The notes beneath the pieces are model-generated. The model had not been told where the DNA came from. It saw only the letters and a program-made list of their open reading frames with translations, and searched no databases. A stretch of DNA of 64,000 bases from Dickeya undicola (lineage in GTDB: Bacteria > Pseudomonadota > Gammaproteobacteria > Enterobacterales > Enterobacteriaceae), in contig NZ_JSYG01000025.1 of assembly GCF_000784735.1 (NCBI RefSeq), forward strand, positions 1 to 64,000. The letters are read 5' to 3'. Shown here piece by piece: positions 1-7,990 of the stretch. Every line of letters begins with the position of its first letter. The first letter of the stretch is position 1. Position numbers and translations under genes: made by a program.

Positions 1-38
1 GAATTACGTACACCCTCCCGTTAGGGGCTTTTTATTGT
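1..38 (+). other. Left edge of window; weak stem-loop with T-run
   Basis: A short CCCT...AGGG hairpin (about positions 13 to 27) is followed by a T-rich stretch (29 to 35), as in a weak rho-independent terminator reading rightward. The gene it might serve lies outside the window. It may also mark the island's far side, but nothing here proves that. Confidence 0.25.
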
Positions 39-467
39 CTACAATCTAACACGATTAACACAAATGATCTCATGAATTATTTCTTTCTCTATGACTCTCA
101 TTTCATATTGAGCTTTAAATGTTGCGTAGATCTCTTCCGCTCTTTCTTGATTGCTATCTATGTAGTTAACAAGAGAGTTTAGTTCACGAAGAACAGCTTC
201 TTTATTGTTTAATCGCTGTAAAAGATTACTCGTCAGGCATTTGTATACAGAACTGAACATCGTCATAACGTTGTCTATGTTGCGATTAGAACGAGTGTAT
301 AGCTGTCTTGGGTAGAAATACTTTAAATGATATCCTACGAAAAGGATGTATAGCTGGTACGAGAAACTTTTATCTTGCGACTGGTACCGTTTTGATATGT
401 ATTTATCTACAATGACAACAAGCTGTTCTTCCAGTGTCACCACTGAATTATAATTGGTTTTGTTCAT
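39..467 (-). CDS. Island protein of unknown function, 142 aa
   Basis: I do not recognise this protein. The frame can be opened upstream to 530, but the ATG at 467 is chosen because AAGGA lies 8 bases before it. The product looks helical and mostly soluble: it has an aromatic-rich middle (YQLYILFVGYHLKYFYPRQLY) and a charged C-terminal helix rich in Glu and Arg. No enzyme motif or membrane segment is evident. It is the last minus-strand gene before the window edge. It follows the small coiled-coil gene of the recombinase cluster after about 100 AT-rich bases, so it may be cargo of that module or an accessory to it. AT-rich codon use matches the rest of the island. Confidence 0.5.
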   Translation of the reverse strand: MNKTNYNSVVTLEEQLVVIVDKYISKRYQSQDKSFSYQLYILFVGYHLKYFYPRQLYTRSNRNIDNVMTMFSSVYKCLTSNLLQRLNNKEAVLRELNSLVNYIDSNQERAEEIYATFKAQYEMRVIEKEIIHEIICVNRVRL

Positions 468-569
468 AAGTTGCATCCTTGCAAAATTTGATTTTGTCTT
501 CCTGACAATACATATATAATTATCACACATTTAAAAAAAATCAATAGACAAAACCTATTAATATTAAAA

Positions 570-953
570 TTATTTTTTGTTTTGGGAAAAAATTTGATCT
601 TCTCTAAGACCTTTGCTGTATGCGACCATCTGAAGGTCTCTAACCATAACAAGAAGTCTATTATTCTCATTTAGTAATCTCGCATTTTCATATTCTAATT
701 TATTGATTTTATTCGAAGCATAGGCAAGACTTTGAGGACTTTTAATATGCTTAACAGTTTCACCTTTACTTTTCTTTTTCTGCTGATATGCATAAGCTAT
801 TACTGCATGTCTTGAAAGAGCTTGTCGTGATGGTTTTTTCCCAAAATGCTCTTCAAGCGAGCCACAAATGCTAATCCAAGTTATATCCCCTTCCCAACTG
901 TTTATTCTATTAAGAATAAACTCAATATCTTTACTACTAAACTTTTTGCTCAT
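570..953 (-). CDS. Small coiled-coil protein of the recombinase cluster, 127 aa
   Basis: The ATG at 953 has AAAGGTG seven bases upstream and is preferred over a GTG at 962. The gene overlaps the end of the preceding recombinase by 17 bases, so it is probably translationally coupled. The N-terminal half resembles a small helical DNA-binding fold (IEFILNRINSW, then KPSRQALSRHAVIAYAYQQ). The C-terminal third is a predicted coiled coil (KINKLEYENARLLNENNRLL). Small proteins of this size and layout accompany tyrosine recombinases in Tn554-like elements (TnpC) and in other multi-recombinase islands, where they aid or orient integration. That role is inferred from position and shape only; I cannot name the family. 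Confidence 0.6.
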   Translation of the reverse strand: MSKKFSSKDIEFILNRINSWEGDITWISICGSLEEHFGKKPSRQALSRHAVIAYAYQQKKKSKGETVKHIKSPQSLAYASNKINKLEYENARLLNENNRLLVMVRDLQMVAYSKGLREDQIFSQNKK

Positions 954-2595
954 GTTCGTCACCTTTATTGTAATATCTAATGATATGGTTTATGATTTGA
1001 TCGATTTCTTTAATTTCCTTAACAAGGATTTTCACCCGTTGATTATCATGCTGGCTTTTATATAATTCATAATTATTGCGCAATGATTCTAAATTCTCTT
1101 TGATCTTCGCAATTAGTTCCAATCTAACTCCTTCTCCTAAATCAGATAACATTTCTTCGGAAAATAAGACCTTCCTCTCGATATTTCTCAATTCTTCCCA
1201 ACTTCTGTTGTCATAAACACTATTTTGTTCCACACTTCGTCTTCCTGACCAAAATGCTATTTCCACCTCAGATAACATAGCCCTTTGAGCAAGCGTATTC
1301 AAAAGATGCCTTGGCTGATGGCTTCTAAACACTTCTTTCATACCATCTGGTTGTAACGATTTATGCCTTTGAAAAAAATTTAAAGCACTATCTTTCCCTG
1401 CACCTGATCTTTTCTTGAAGTCTGCAAAAAATAATTTTTTAGTTGCAGGTGCAACATGAAATAAGTCACTTCCCTTTTTCATATGCAATTGATCTTTAGC
1501 TAACAGTAAGAGTTTATTGCTGAGTTTGGTGGGAATAAAAAAATCATTCCAATGATCTGTTTTTTCCTCATGATTTAAAACTTCGTTCCAAAATTCTTTT
1601 GCACTAATTCTCCCCTCTTCGACCTTTACCAAGACATTTTGTGTCCTGATATTAAAGGAGTCTTTGTTTTTTATATTCAAGATATCGCACAGCTTTTTAT
1701 AAAAATCATTTGCCTCTGGTTCTGTTCCTAACCGGTTGTAAAATTCTAATTCACCATTTTCGCGGATAGCAGCGATAGCCCTTGCTGTATGAGATAAATT
1801 TTTTAACCTTTGGATAGCTAATCTGGCTATTGGTTTCATATTACTTGGAATCCACTTAATACTATCACCATACCCTTTTGCACAGAAATAGCGAATGCCA
1901 TAAGTAGCTTTCCCCTCAGAATCAGTCCCTTCAACTTCACAATCTACTTCAAGGTTTATGATCTCAGATATTCGTGTAGGGGCACAAAGAAGTAAAGCTA
2001 TAATAGAGGTGGTAAATATATCTCGTTCACTTTTATCTTTAGAACGAAATACTCTACCTATAAAATCAATCACATCGTCTTCGGGTAACTTCTTTTTAAC
2101 ATTATTCTGTTCTGAAATATCCCTTGCTGATTTATTTGAAATCCCTCTCAACCTGGTGTTAAACCTGCTGAGTCTTGGGTTTATTATGTTTTTGGTTGCT
2201 AAGACTTCTAAAATTTCTTTCAGGGTTTTTTCTATTGCACATGCACGATTGATTGAGTAATGTTTTTCAGCCTGATCTACAATATTGAATATAATTTCAG
2301 AATTTAAGTTAACGATATGCAGATCAACCTTTAATTCCATATATGAATATTCCATAAGCTTGATTGTTGTCAGATAAATCAGTGATTTATGCACATTAGG
2401 GAAACATTCTCTATATATAAGGACTTTCGCTAACTGTTGAAAGTGCTCCCCCATATTTATATCATTTATTTTATAACTAAACTTTTTGAAAGCCACTCCT
2501 TTCCCCCATGATAGGCTACTCCAGTTTATTATATTGTCTCTTTCTGCTTGAACTCTTACTTCATTTGCGAAAAAATCATAATTTTTAAAATACAT
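937..2595 (-). CDS. Tyrosine recombinase, third of a triad, 552 aa
   Basis: This is a phage-integrase-type site-specific recombinase acting on DNA in the cytoplasm. The catalytic set is recognisable: Arg in APTRISEI near residue 207, the H-x-x-R of SHQPRHLLN near 425, and a candidate tyrosine nucleophile in NSVYDNRSW near 460. The C-terminal 70 residues form a charged coiled-coil tail (IKENLESLRNNYELYK). The start at 2595 has GAGGAG nine bases upstream. It lies 5 bases downstream of the second recombinase and overlaps the small coiled-coil gene. At 552 aa it is longer than simple phage integrases, as is usual for the largest member of multi-recombinase elements such as Tn554 TnpB. Its exact family is not assigned. 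Confidence 0.85.
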   Translation of the reverse strand: MYFKNYDFFANEVRVQAERDNIINWSSLSWGKGVAFKKFSYKINDINMGEHFQQLAKVLIYRECFPNVHKSLIYLTTIKLMEYSYMELKVDLHIVNLNSEIIFNIVDQAEKHYSINRACAIEKTLKEILEVLATKNIINPRLSRFNTRLRGISNKSARDISEQNNVKKKLPEDDVIDFIGRVFRSKDKSERDIFTTSIIALLLCAPTRISEIINLEVDCEVEGTDSEGKATYGIRYFCAKGYGDSIKWIPSNMKPIARLAIQRLKNLSHTARAIAAIRENGELEFYNRLGTEPEANDFYKKLCDILNIKNKDSFNIRTQNVLVKVEEGRISAKEFWNEVLNHEEKTDHWNDFFIPTKLSNKLLLLAKDQLHMKKGSDLFHVAPATKKLFFADFKKRSGAGKDSALNFFQRHKSLQPDGMKEVFRSHQPRHLLNTLAQRAMLSEVEIAFWSGRRSVEQNSVYDNRSWEELRNIERKVLFSEEMLSDLGEGVRLELIAKIKENLESLRNNYELYKSQHDNQRVKILVKEIKEIDQIINHIIRYYNKGDEHEQKV

Positions 2596-2600
2596 GGTAT

Positions 2601-3956
2601 TTACTCCTCTTCAGTGTTAAGAACCTTTATTATTGTATTGATCTTACTCTCTACATTTGCGAATAAAGCAACCAATAGATCTACTTCTGATTGTTTTGAA
2701 TGATTGGATATTAATTGATTAGTTAGTTTTTTTATATTAATCAAATCCTCAATCATTTTGAATGTGATACCCTCACTATCCATTAGAAATGAAGAAGCAT
2801 AGGGGCTTATTGATTCATTAATTGCTTGTTCTATTCTGAACGAAAACTCCTCGTTATTTTTCGCATAAGATAGTACGGATTTCAAATTTGTATGATCCAG
2901 AACTTTAGCTAAAGTACTTAACCCATATCCTCTTTGAGCAAGTCTTGTTGCCAGAGTAATCCTTAACTGTCGGGAGTTTATTGTAGAATTTTTATTACCA
3001 CTAACTCTACGGTGAACAGATTGCAATCGACTTGTAATTGTCTTTGAACTCATATGCAAGTTTACAAAGTTATTTTCATAAAATTCGTTAATCTTATAAC
3101 CAGAATTAAAAAAGCTTGGATCAATAAATAATGGGAGATTATCTAATTCTTCTTTGATTAATTTATCCTGAGCTTCATTTTGTGCAAAAGCTTTAACTAT
3201 GGCTTTAAGCTCGGATAATGAACAAAATAAATTATCACTAATTTTCAATTCAGTGAAATCAGTTCGAAACTTCCTACCTTGTTTTAATCTCGGAATATTT
3301 AAATAATTACCTTCATTTTTAATATAAAGGTCTTTTCTCTTAAGTTGTGCTATCTGCATTGGTCTTCGACCAGTATAAATTAGTAGCATTACCAAAAGAT
3401 AATCATTCATGGTTATGTTGCCTTCATTATATTCTTTTGTAATACTAAATATTAAGTGCTTCATTTCATTATCAGGCAGTGGCCTTAAGCATTTTTGCCT
3501 TTCATTATAGGCCGTAGTTGTCCTGGGTTTTGCGACTTTCCATTTTGAGATTAAATCTATAACCTCTTGTTTTAAGACTTCATTGTGTAACTCATGAAAT
3601 TTTATTAGAAAGTATTTCATACTTTCTACATGCGTATAGTTTATTTTTAAGAATGTATTGTAGAACCGTTTCAACAAACCACACTCAAACTCTTTCAACT
3701 CACCATTATTAAATACAATTAATTTCTTAATGGCAAAGTAGAACTTTCTCGTATAAGCAGAGCTAAAATGTACAGCGGTATATGCAAGAGTTTCTTTTAC
3801 AAGTGATAATAAAGATAAGTTAATTGTATTTTCTAAATATAACAAATTCAACTTTATGTCTTTACTAAGAACCCAAATATTATTCTTTACATTGAATTCA
3901 AATCCGCTATCTTTTACTTTTAATACCGAGAGCTTTTCTAAAATCGATTTCTCCAT
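2601..3956 (-). CDS. Tyrosine recombinase, second of a triad, 451 aa
   Basis: This is a site-specific tyrosine recombinase. Visible residues are Arg in IYTGRRPMQ near 195, the second Arg in NSRQLRITLA near 327, His in VLDHTNLKS near 354 and a candidate nucleophilic Tyr in VLSYAKNN near 362. The SAM-like N-terminal arm is divergent. The start is secure: AAAGGAGGAG lies just before the ATG at 3956. The gene overlaps the first recombinase by 50 bases, so the two are co-translated from one mRNA. The unusually long overlap and three different recombinases in a row recall recombinase-in-trio elements and Tn554-type modules. DNA target and directionality are unknown. Confidence 0.85.
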   Translation of the reverse strand: MEKSILEKLSVLKVKDSGFEFNVKNNIWVLSKDIKLNLLYLENTINLSLLSLVKETLAYTAVHFSSAYTRKFYFAIKKLIVFNNGELKEFECGLLKRFYNTFLKINYTHVESMKYFLIKFHELHNEVLKQEVIDLISKWKVAKPRTTTAYNERQKCLRPLPDNEMKHLIFSITKEYNEGNITMNDYLLVMLLIYTGRRPMQIAQLKRKDLYIKNEGNYLNIPRLKQGRKFRTDFTELKISDNLFCSLSELKAIVKAFAQNEAQDKLIKEELDNLPLFIDPSFFNSGYKINEFYENNFVNLHMSSKTITSRLQSVHRRVSGNKNSTINSRQLRITLATRLAQRGYGLSTLAKVLDHTNLKSVLSYAKNNEEFSFRIEQAINESISPYASSFLMDSEGITFKMIEDLINIKKLTNQLISNHSKQSEVDLLVALFANVESKINTIIKVLNTEEE

Positions 3957-5187
3957 TCACTCCTCCTTTATTATTATTTATTTTTTCTTCTTTCAGTAAA
4001 TCTGCTTCCTTGAAAGCCCTGGAAGCCTCTTCGCTTATAAATCTATTATTATAAATCAGAACTGATTTTGAGTTTACTTTCCAACCCATTCTAATGCACC
4101 GGATTCTATCTAACTCGTTTAATTTATATGGGTCTGTTACACCTATATACTTTAAGCTGTATATATAGTTCCATGTATGTCGTAAACAATGTCCAGTGAA
4201 GTGTCTGAAAGAGCTTCCTTCATGTTCAATTTCTTTTATTTTTCTCATAATTTTATTATATGCACTTATGGTTAATGGTAATCCCTCTGTAACTCCGGAT
4301 TTATGAGTTACTAATAGATAATCATGATTCTTACATTTAGCATGATATGATCTCTCACCTTCAATATATGAACTTATCTGCATACATAACCTTTCACTGA
4401 TATTAATCTCTCTCTCAACCGTTTTTACGAGTGGTTGAAATACTCTGGGATCTTCTGGGTCATTTATTCTTTTGGATATTTTCAGATATCTTTGCTTTCT
4501 TTTAAAATCTGATATCTTTAAGTTTAAAAGCTCCCCTCCTCGCATTCCTGTTTCATAAAGTATTAATATAGCAAGTTGATTTCTTTTCCGACAATTCCTC
4601 TCAAATGGATTGTATTCGCTTTCAGGACTGACACATTCCAGTAGAGCTTCTACAGTTTCTTTTTCTAAAGATTTGAAATTATCGCTCATATAAGAATATG
4701 AAGTTATCTTAGGTTTATGCTTTTGAAAGTTGGATTTAATGAATTTTAGCAATGAATTTGTTTCATACACAGAACCTCTATAAAACGAATCATAAATCCA
4801 TGATATATAGTCGCTAATAACTGTAAGTCGATAATGTAGATTTTCTTCATTAACCTTTTTGTATGTCACCATATCAATTATTTTACGTTTCTTCCTTTTC
4901 ACTCTAAGAAACTCTGATAATGAATATAACTCTGTATAGTTTAAAAAAGTCTTGTTACTTACTCTATCGAGTATACTTATATTTTCCTTAATCAAGTATT
5001 TTTCAAAAAGGATCAAAACATAGGCGTTTCTCAATATAGTATTGAACGACTTATTTTTCTGTCGCCCAAGCAAACCAAGATATATATTTTGATAGTATAG
5101 CGGCAGGCCAGAGTTTGAATTTAATATCATACAAAATCTTTCTCCCCCTTTCGTCATTATCTTTTTAACTAAATATTCACTCTTCAT
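3907..5187 (-). CDS. Tyrosine recombinase, first of a triad, 426 aa
   Basis: This is a site-specific tyrosine recombinase and the promoter-proximal gene of the triad. Motifs are Arg in ETGMRGGELL near residue 213, H-x-L-R-H in TGHCLRHTW near 332 and Tyr in SVLIYNNRF near 381. A Trp (MGWKVN) replaces the usual second-site His. The start at 5187 has GGGG six bases upstream. It overlaps the second recombinase by 50 bases. An AT-rich region with a 26-bp palindrome lies immediately upstream (5305 to 5330) and may be its operator or a recombination site. The three recombinases differ in length and sequence, so they are not recent duplicates. Confidence 0.85.
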   Translation of the reverse strand: MKSEYLVKKIMTKGGERFCMILNSNSGLPLYYQNIYLGLLGRQKNKSFNTILRNAYVLILFEKYLIKENISILDRVSNKTFLNYTELYSLSEFLRVKRKKRKIIDMVTYKKVNEENLHYRLTVISDYISWIYDSFYRGSVYETNSLLKFIKSNFQKHKPKITSYSYMSDNFKSLEKETVEALLECVSPESEYNPFERNCRKRNQLAILILYETGMRGGELLNLKISDFKRKQRYLKISKRINDPEDPRVFQPLVKTVEREINISERLCMQISSYIEGERSYHAKCKNHDYLLVTHKSGVTEGLPLTISAYNKIMRKIKEIEHEGSSFRHFTGHCLRHTWNYIYSLKYIGVTDPYKLNELDRIRCIRMGWKVNSKSVLIYNNRFISEEASRAFKEADLLKEEKINNNKGGVNGEIDFRKALGIKSKR

Positions 5188-5532
5188 TGTTACCCCATAA
5201 TTTAATTTTTATTTATAGGTAACATATTTTTTTAGCAAGTTACAAATTTATTTTCCATTATTTTCAACAGCCTTATTAATTGTGGCTCCAATAACGAATC
5301 GGCCATATATTCACCTTAAGGTGAATATATAGTCCCCTATATTTACCTTAGTTAGTAACTTGTTGATTTAAAATAAATAATCGAAAAGTGTAATTTGTTT
5401 TGTAATGTACAAATAAGAAATTAGTAAATATTGAAATGTACGTTGTACGAAAACTTAACCAACTGTGTTAAAGGCAACTATATGATGATAAAATTACTCA
5501 TCAAACGATCTATATTATATGAGTAATGTTTC
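5188..5532. other. Divergent intergenic region between recombinase operon and orphan membrane gene
   Basis: This gene-free AT-rich stretch of 345 bases separates two divergently transcribed units. It must hold the promoters for the recombinase operon (leftward) and the orphan membrane-protein gene (rightward). The clearest structure is the palindrome at 5305 to 5330, with a further half-site at 5339 to 5350. No RNA gene or reading frame stands out. Confidence 0.6.
5305..5330. repeat. Perfect 26-bp palindrome with nearby third half-site
   Basis: The sequence reads identically on both strands: arms ATATATTCAC and GTGAATATAT flank a CTTAAG centre. A further copy of the half-site, ATATTTACCTTA at 5339 to 5350, matches ATATTCACCTTA at 5307 to 5318 with one mismatch. 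The repeat lies about 120 bases upstream of the recombinase triad. It fits a dimeric repressor operator. It also fits a tyrosine-recombinase crossover site, with 10-base arms around a 6-base spacer. Confidence 0.7.
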
Positions 5533-6108
5533 ATGGGCCGAAAAAATTCTGCATTTTTGAAGATAATAGGAGTTACAGGTTCTTTATGCGGGATCATTGC
5601 GACAGCATTCGCAATCTATGCGCATTACAACCCGACCTCCCCTTCTACTCAGAGATATGACAGTATTGTAGGAAGCTGGCTATCTGATTACTCTTACACC
5701 GTAAAAGGTAATACCGTTAGGGTTAATGGAAAAACGACCTTCTTCTCTAATGGAAAATACAACTTTCATGGCAGTATCTCTATTGACTCTTATGCTCCAG
5801 ATGACCATATATTCATAGACTATCTTTCTGACGGTGCTGGTGATTGGCAACTATATGATAATGAGTTAATTACATCATTAAATAGCTTAAAAACAAAACC
5901 CATGAAGCTGGTTTTAAATAACAGGGGTCTTGATCCACTGAAAATAGAAGTGATAAGCAATAAAAAGTTACCAACTATTGAGGAGAATATGGCTGATGGG
6001 AAAAACCAATCCTATAAAATAATAAAATCTTCAAAAAGCCAGTTAACATTAGAAGTTATTAACGAAATTGGAAGCAATTTTAAATTTAATATGCAAAAAG
6101 CAAAATAA
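5533..6108 (+). CDS. Membrane-anchored orphan protein, 191 aa
   Basis: I do not recognise this protein. Residues 9 to 30 form one hydrophobic segment after a basic start (MGRKNSAFLK), predicting an N-terminal anchor with the remainder outside the cytoplasm. The segment from about 45 to 80 (IVGSWLSDYSYTVKG, then TTFFSNGKYNFHG) has the Gly-Ser-Trp and beta-strand rhythm of lipocalin-like barrels. The C-terminal half is Lys- and Asn-rich. The ribosome site is weak (GAG nine bases upstream). It is the only plus-strand gene in the island, lies between the recombinase operon and Gabija, and shares a terminator hairpin tail-to-tail with gajB. It could be a defence accessory or unrelated cargo. Confidence 0.55.
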   Translation: MGRKNSAFLKIIGVTGSLCGIIATAFAIYAHYNPTSPSTQRYDSIVGSWLSDYSYTVKGNTVRVNGKTTFFSNGKYNFHGSISIDSYAPDDHIFIDYLSDGAGDWQLYDNELITSLNSLKTKPMKLVLNNRGLDPLKIEVISNKKLPTIEENMADGKNQSYKIIKSSKSQLTLEVINEIGSNFKFNMQKAK

Positions 6109-6138
6109 AAAATGATGGCGATCTGAAATCGCCATCAT
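6104..6138 (-). terminator. Rho-independent terminator of the Gabija operon
   Basis: An 11-bp perfect stem (ATGATGGCGAT, 6112 to 6122, with ATCGCCATCAT, 6128 to 6138) closes a 5-base loop. On the minus strand it is followed by a run of six T, giving strong termination just after gajB. It also lies just after the plus-strand orphan gene, so it may act in both directions. Confidence 0.85.
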
Positions 6139-6142
6139 CTAT

Positions 6143-7990
6143 TCAACCTGGATAGCTCTCAGCCTCGATACCACAATAAGTTATCATATCTGTTATTAAT
6201 GGTATTTCATTACAACTCTGTCTGAAAGGCCTGCCATAATTATTGTTTCTTATTTTACAACGAGTCATTAATACTTCTTCAATGGCTCTTGAAAATGCCA
6301 CAAAGACAGTTTTTTGATTTTCTATTTGCTCTTCTTCATTACCAAAATAAGCACCGGGTTCAAGACCCACAACGATGACCTTCCTGAACTCTAACCCTTT
6401 ACTTTTATGGATGGTCATAAGAGGTATCGTTTTATTACCAAGTAACAAATCAATAGCATCTGATGTCTTATCTCTTACATCTAACTGTTCGAGGTGCCGA
6501 GAAAGAGATTCCACACTATATTCCAAACTATTTCCACTCATATACTGCGGAAAGTAAGACTTTATTTCATCTATCCCAAATATACTTAATAACGAATATA
6601 AATAATCAACAATCTCTCCTTTTATAACCCGATGGGATTTAATAAATTGACTAAGTGTTCTTTCCAACCGTGTAACATCACCTCTTTTACTTACTCCTTT
6701 TATGTTACACAGAAGGTCCATTATTGAGCCCCAATTTTCTATGGACTTCCTATTGCAGACAAACATTAGCATTTGTAAAATTAACTGTACTACAGCTTCA
6801 TTTAATAAATCCTGATACTCATTCTCAATACGACATTGGATTTCTGAATTTTTCAATGCTGAAATGATATCGTCTGTATATTGTTTAGCCGGATTTCTTA
6901 GCAGTATGCATATATCTCTTTCATTTACCCCTTCAGCAATCCATTGCTGGATACATAATGCTATATATCCCCCTTCAATACTACTTTCGTCAAATTCTAG
7001 TAACTTAGCTGAACCTTCATTTTCAATCAACATCATATCAGGCTTTATATCAGCATGATTCATGAAAGCTTCCATCATGCGTTGATAATTTATGAGGTTT
7101 TTTAATGATCTTCTATTGCTAACTAACTCATTAGGTTGTTCAATTCCAAAGTCTTTTTTAAACACATCAAAAGCATTGTGCATTGCACCTGCCCAACCCA
7201 TTATTCTTTGTTTTGTATCACCTACTGCTGTTATTTTTATTTTCTTACCCAAGAAAATGCTCTTAAAAATCTCATATTGCCTATATGTTGTGTCCTGAAA
7301 TTCATCGATAAAAGCATAGTCATATGTTGAATTTATAGCATTAGATAAATATTGATTCCTACTAATAATATAATTAGCAAGAAAATTTATCATCTTGAAT
7401 GAAAGCCTTGATTTTGGTTTTAATAAGTGTAACCACACAAACCGTCTTATCCTGCCATCAACAGTATGTTCTAATGCTTTATCATAAGGAGTTACTATAT
7501 AATTCTCTTCAAAATTATAAGGTTGTAATTTATTTAATTCTTCAGATGTTAATCCTTCAAAGCCTACGGCCTCTCTTTTAATTTCTTCAACTAAATCTTT
7601 ATTATTCGGAAAGATTATTTCATAGTCATCTGATGGACGATAAGCTTCTGGAATAGTGCTTTTAAACCGATCAACGATACTTTTACAAAATGCATCAAAT
7701 GTGGTTGATTCAAATTTATGTCTATATTTTGAATCAAGCCGTGAGTTTACTCTATCTTGGAGATTTTTTGCCGCATCTTTTTTGAAGGATAATGCGATAA
7801 TTTTTTTCTTACTGCATTTTCCTGTCTCAATCAAATAACAGGCTTTCTGAGCTAATAATTCTGTCTTACCAGCACCAGGTCCAGCAAGAACGAGGTTATG
7901 TTCTGTGCTATTTCGAATTACCTTCATAGCCTCGTCTTCAACTTCTTGGATATCCTTTAAAACCCAATCTGCATCTTTAATAGTCGGCAT
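6143..7990 (-). CDS. gajB: Gabija anti-phage protein GajB, UvrD-like helicase, 615 aa
   Basis: This is a superfamily 1 helicase/ATPase, the partner of GajA in Gabija defence. All main SF1A motifs are visible: Walker A GPGAGKTE (37 to 44), motif Ia SFKKDAAKNL, Walker B with DEFQDT near 229, GDTKQRI near 256, motif V MTIHKSKGLEF near 524 and motif VI VAFSRA near 562. The ATG at 7990 overlaps the gajA stop by one base (TAATG), so the genes are translationally coupled. In Gabija, GajB is thought to respond to nucleotide depletion or DNA ends and to activate GajA nuclease. It is longer than the roughly 500-aa B. cereus GajB. A lone PcrA-like helicase is unlikely given the GajA partner. Confidence 0.88.
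   Translation of the reverse strand: MPTIKDADWVLKDIQEVEDEAMKVIRNSTEHNLVLAGPGAGKTELLAQKACYLIETGKCSKKKIIALSFKKDAAKNLQDRVNSRLDSKYRHKFESTTFDAFCKSIVDRFKSTIPEAYRPSDDYEIIFPNNKDLVEEIKREAVGFEGLTSEELNKLQPYNFEENYIVTPYDKALEHTVDGRIRRFVWLHLLKPKSRLSFKMINFLANYIISRNQYLSNAINSTYDYAFIDEFQDTTYRQYEIFKSIFLGKKIKITAVGDTKQRIMGWAGAMHNAFDVFKKDFGIEQPNELVSNRRSLKNLINYQRMMEAFMNHADIKPDMMLIENEGSAKLLEFDESSIEGGYIALCIQQWIAEGVNERDICILLRNPAKQYTDDIISALKNSEIQCRIENEYQDLLNEAVVQLILQMLMFVCNRKSIENWGSIMDLLCNIKGVSKRGDVTRLERTLSQFIKSHRVIKGEIVDYLYSLLSIFGIDEIKSYFPQYMSGNSLEYSVESLSRHLEQLDVRDKTSDAIDLLLGNKTIPLMTIHKSKGLEFRKVIVVGLEPGAYFGNEEEQIENQKTVFVAFSRAIEEVLMTRCKIRNNNYGRPFRQSCNEIPLITDMITYCGIEAESYPG

Noticed and set aside
570-5187. Direct naming of the recombinase cluster as a gamma-mobile-trio or Tn554 element
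   Set aside because: Gene number and lengths do not match either cleanly, and no profile comparison could be made. It is left as a candidate only.
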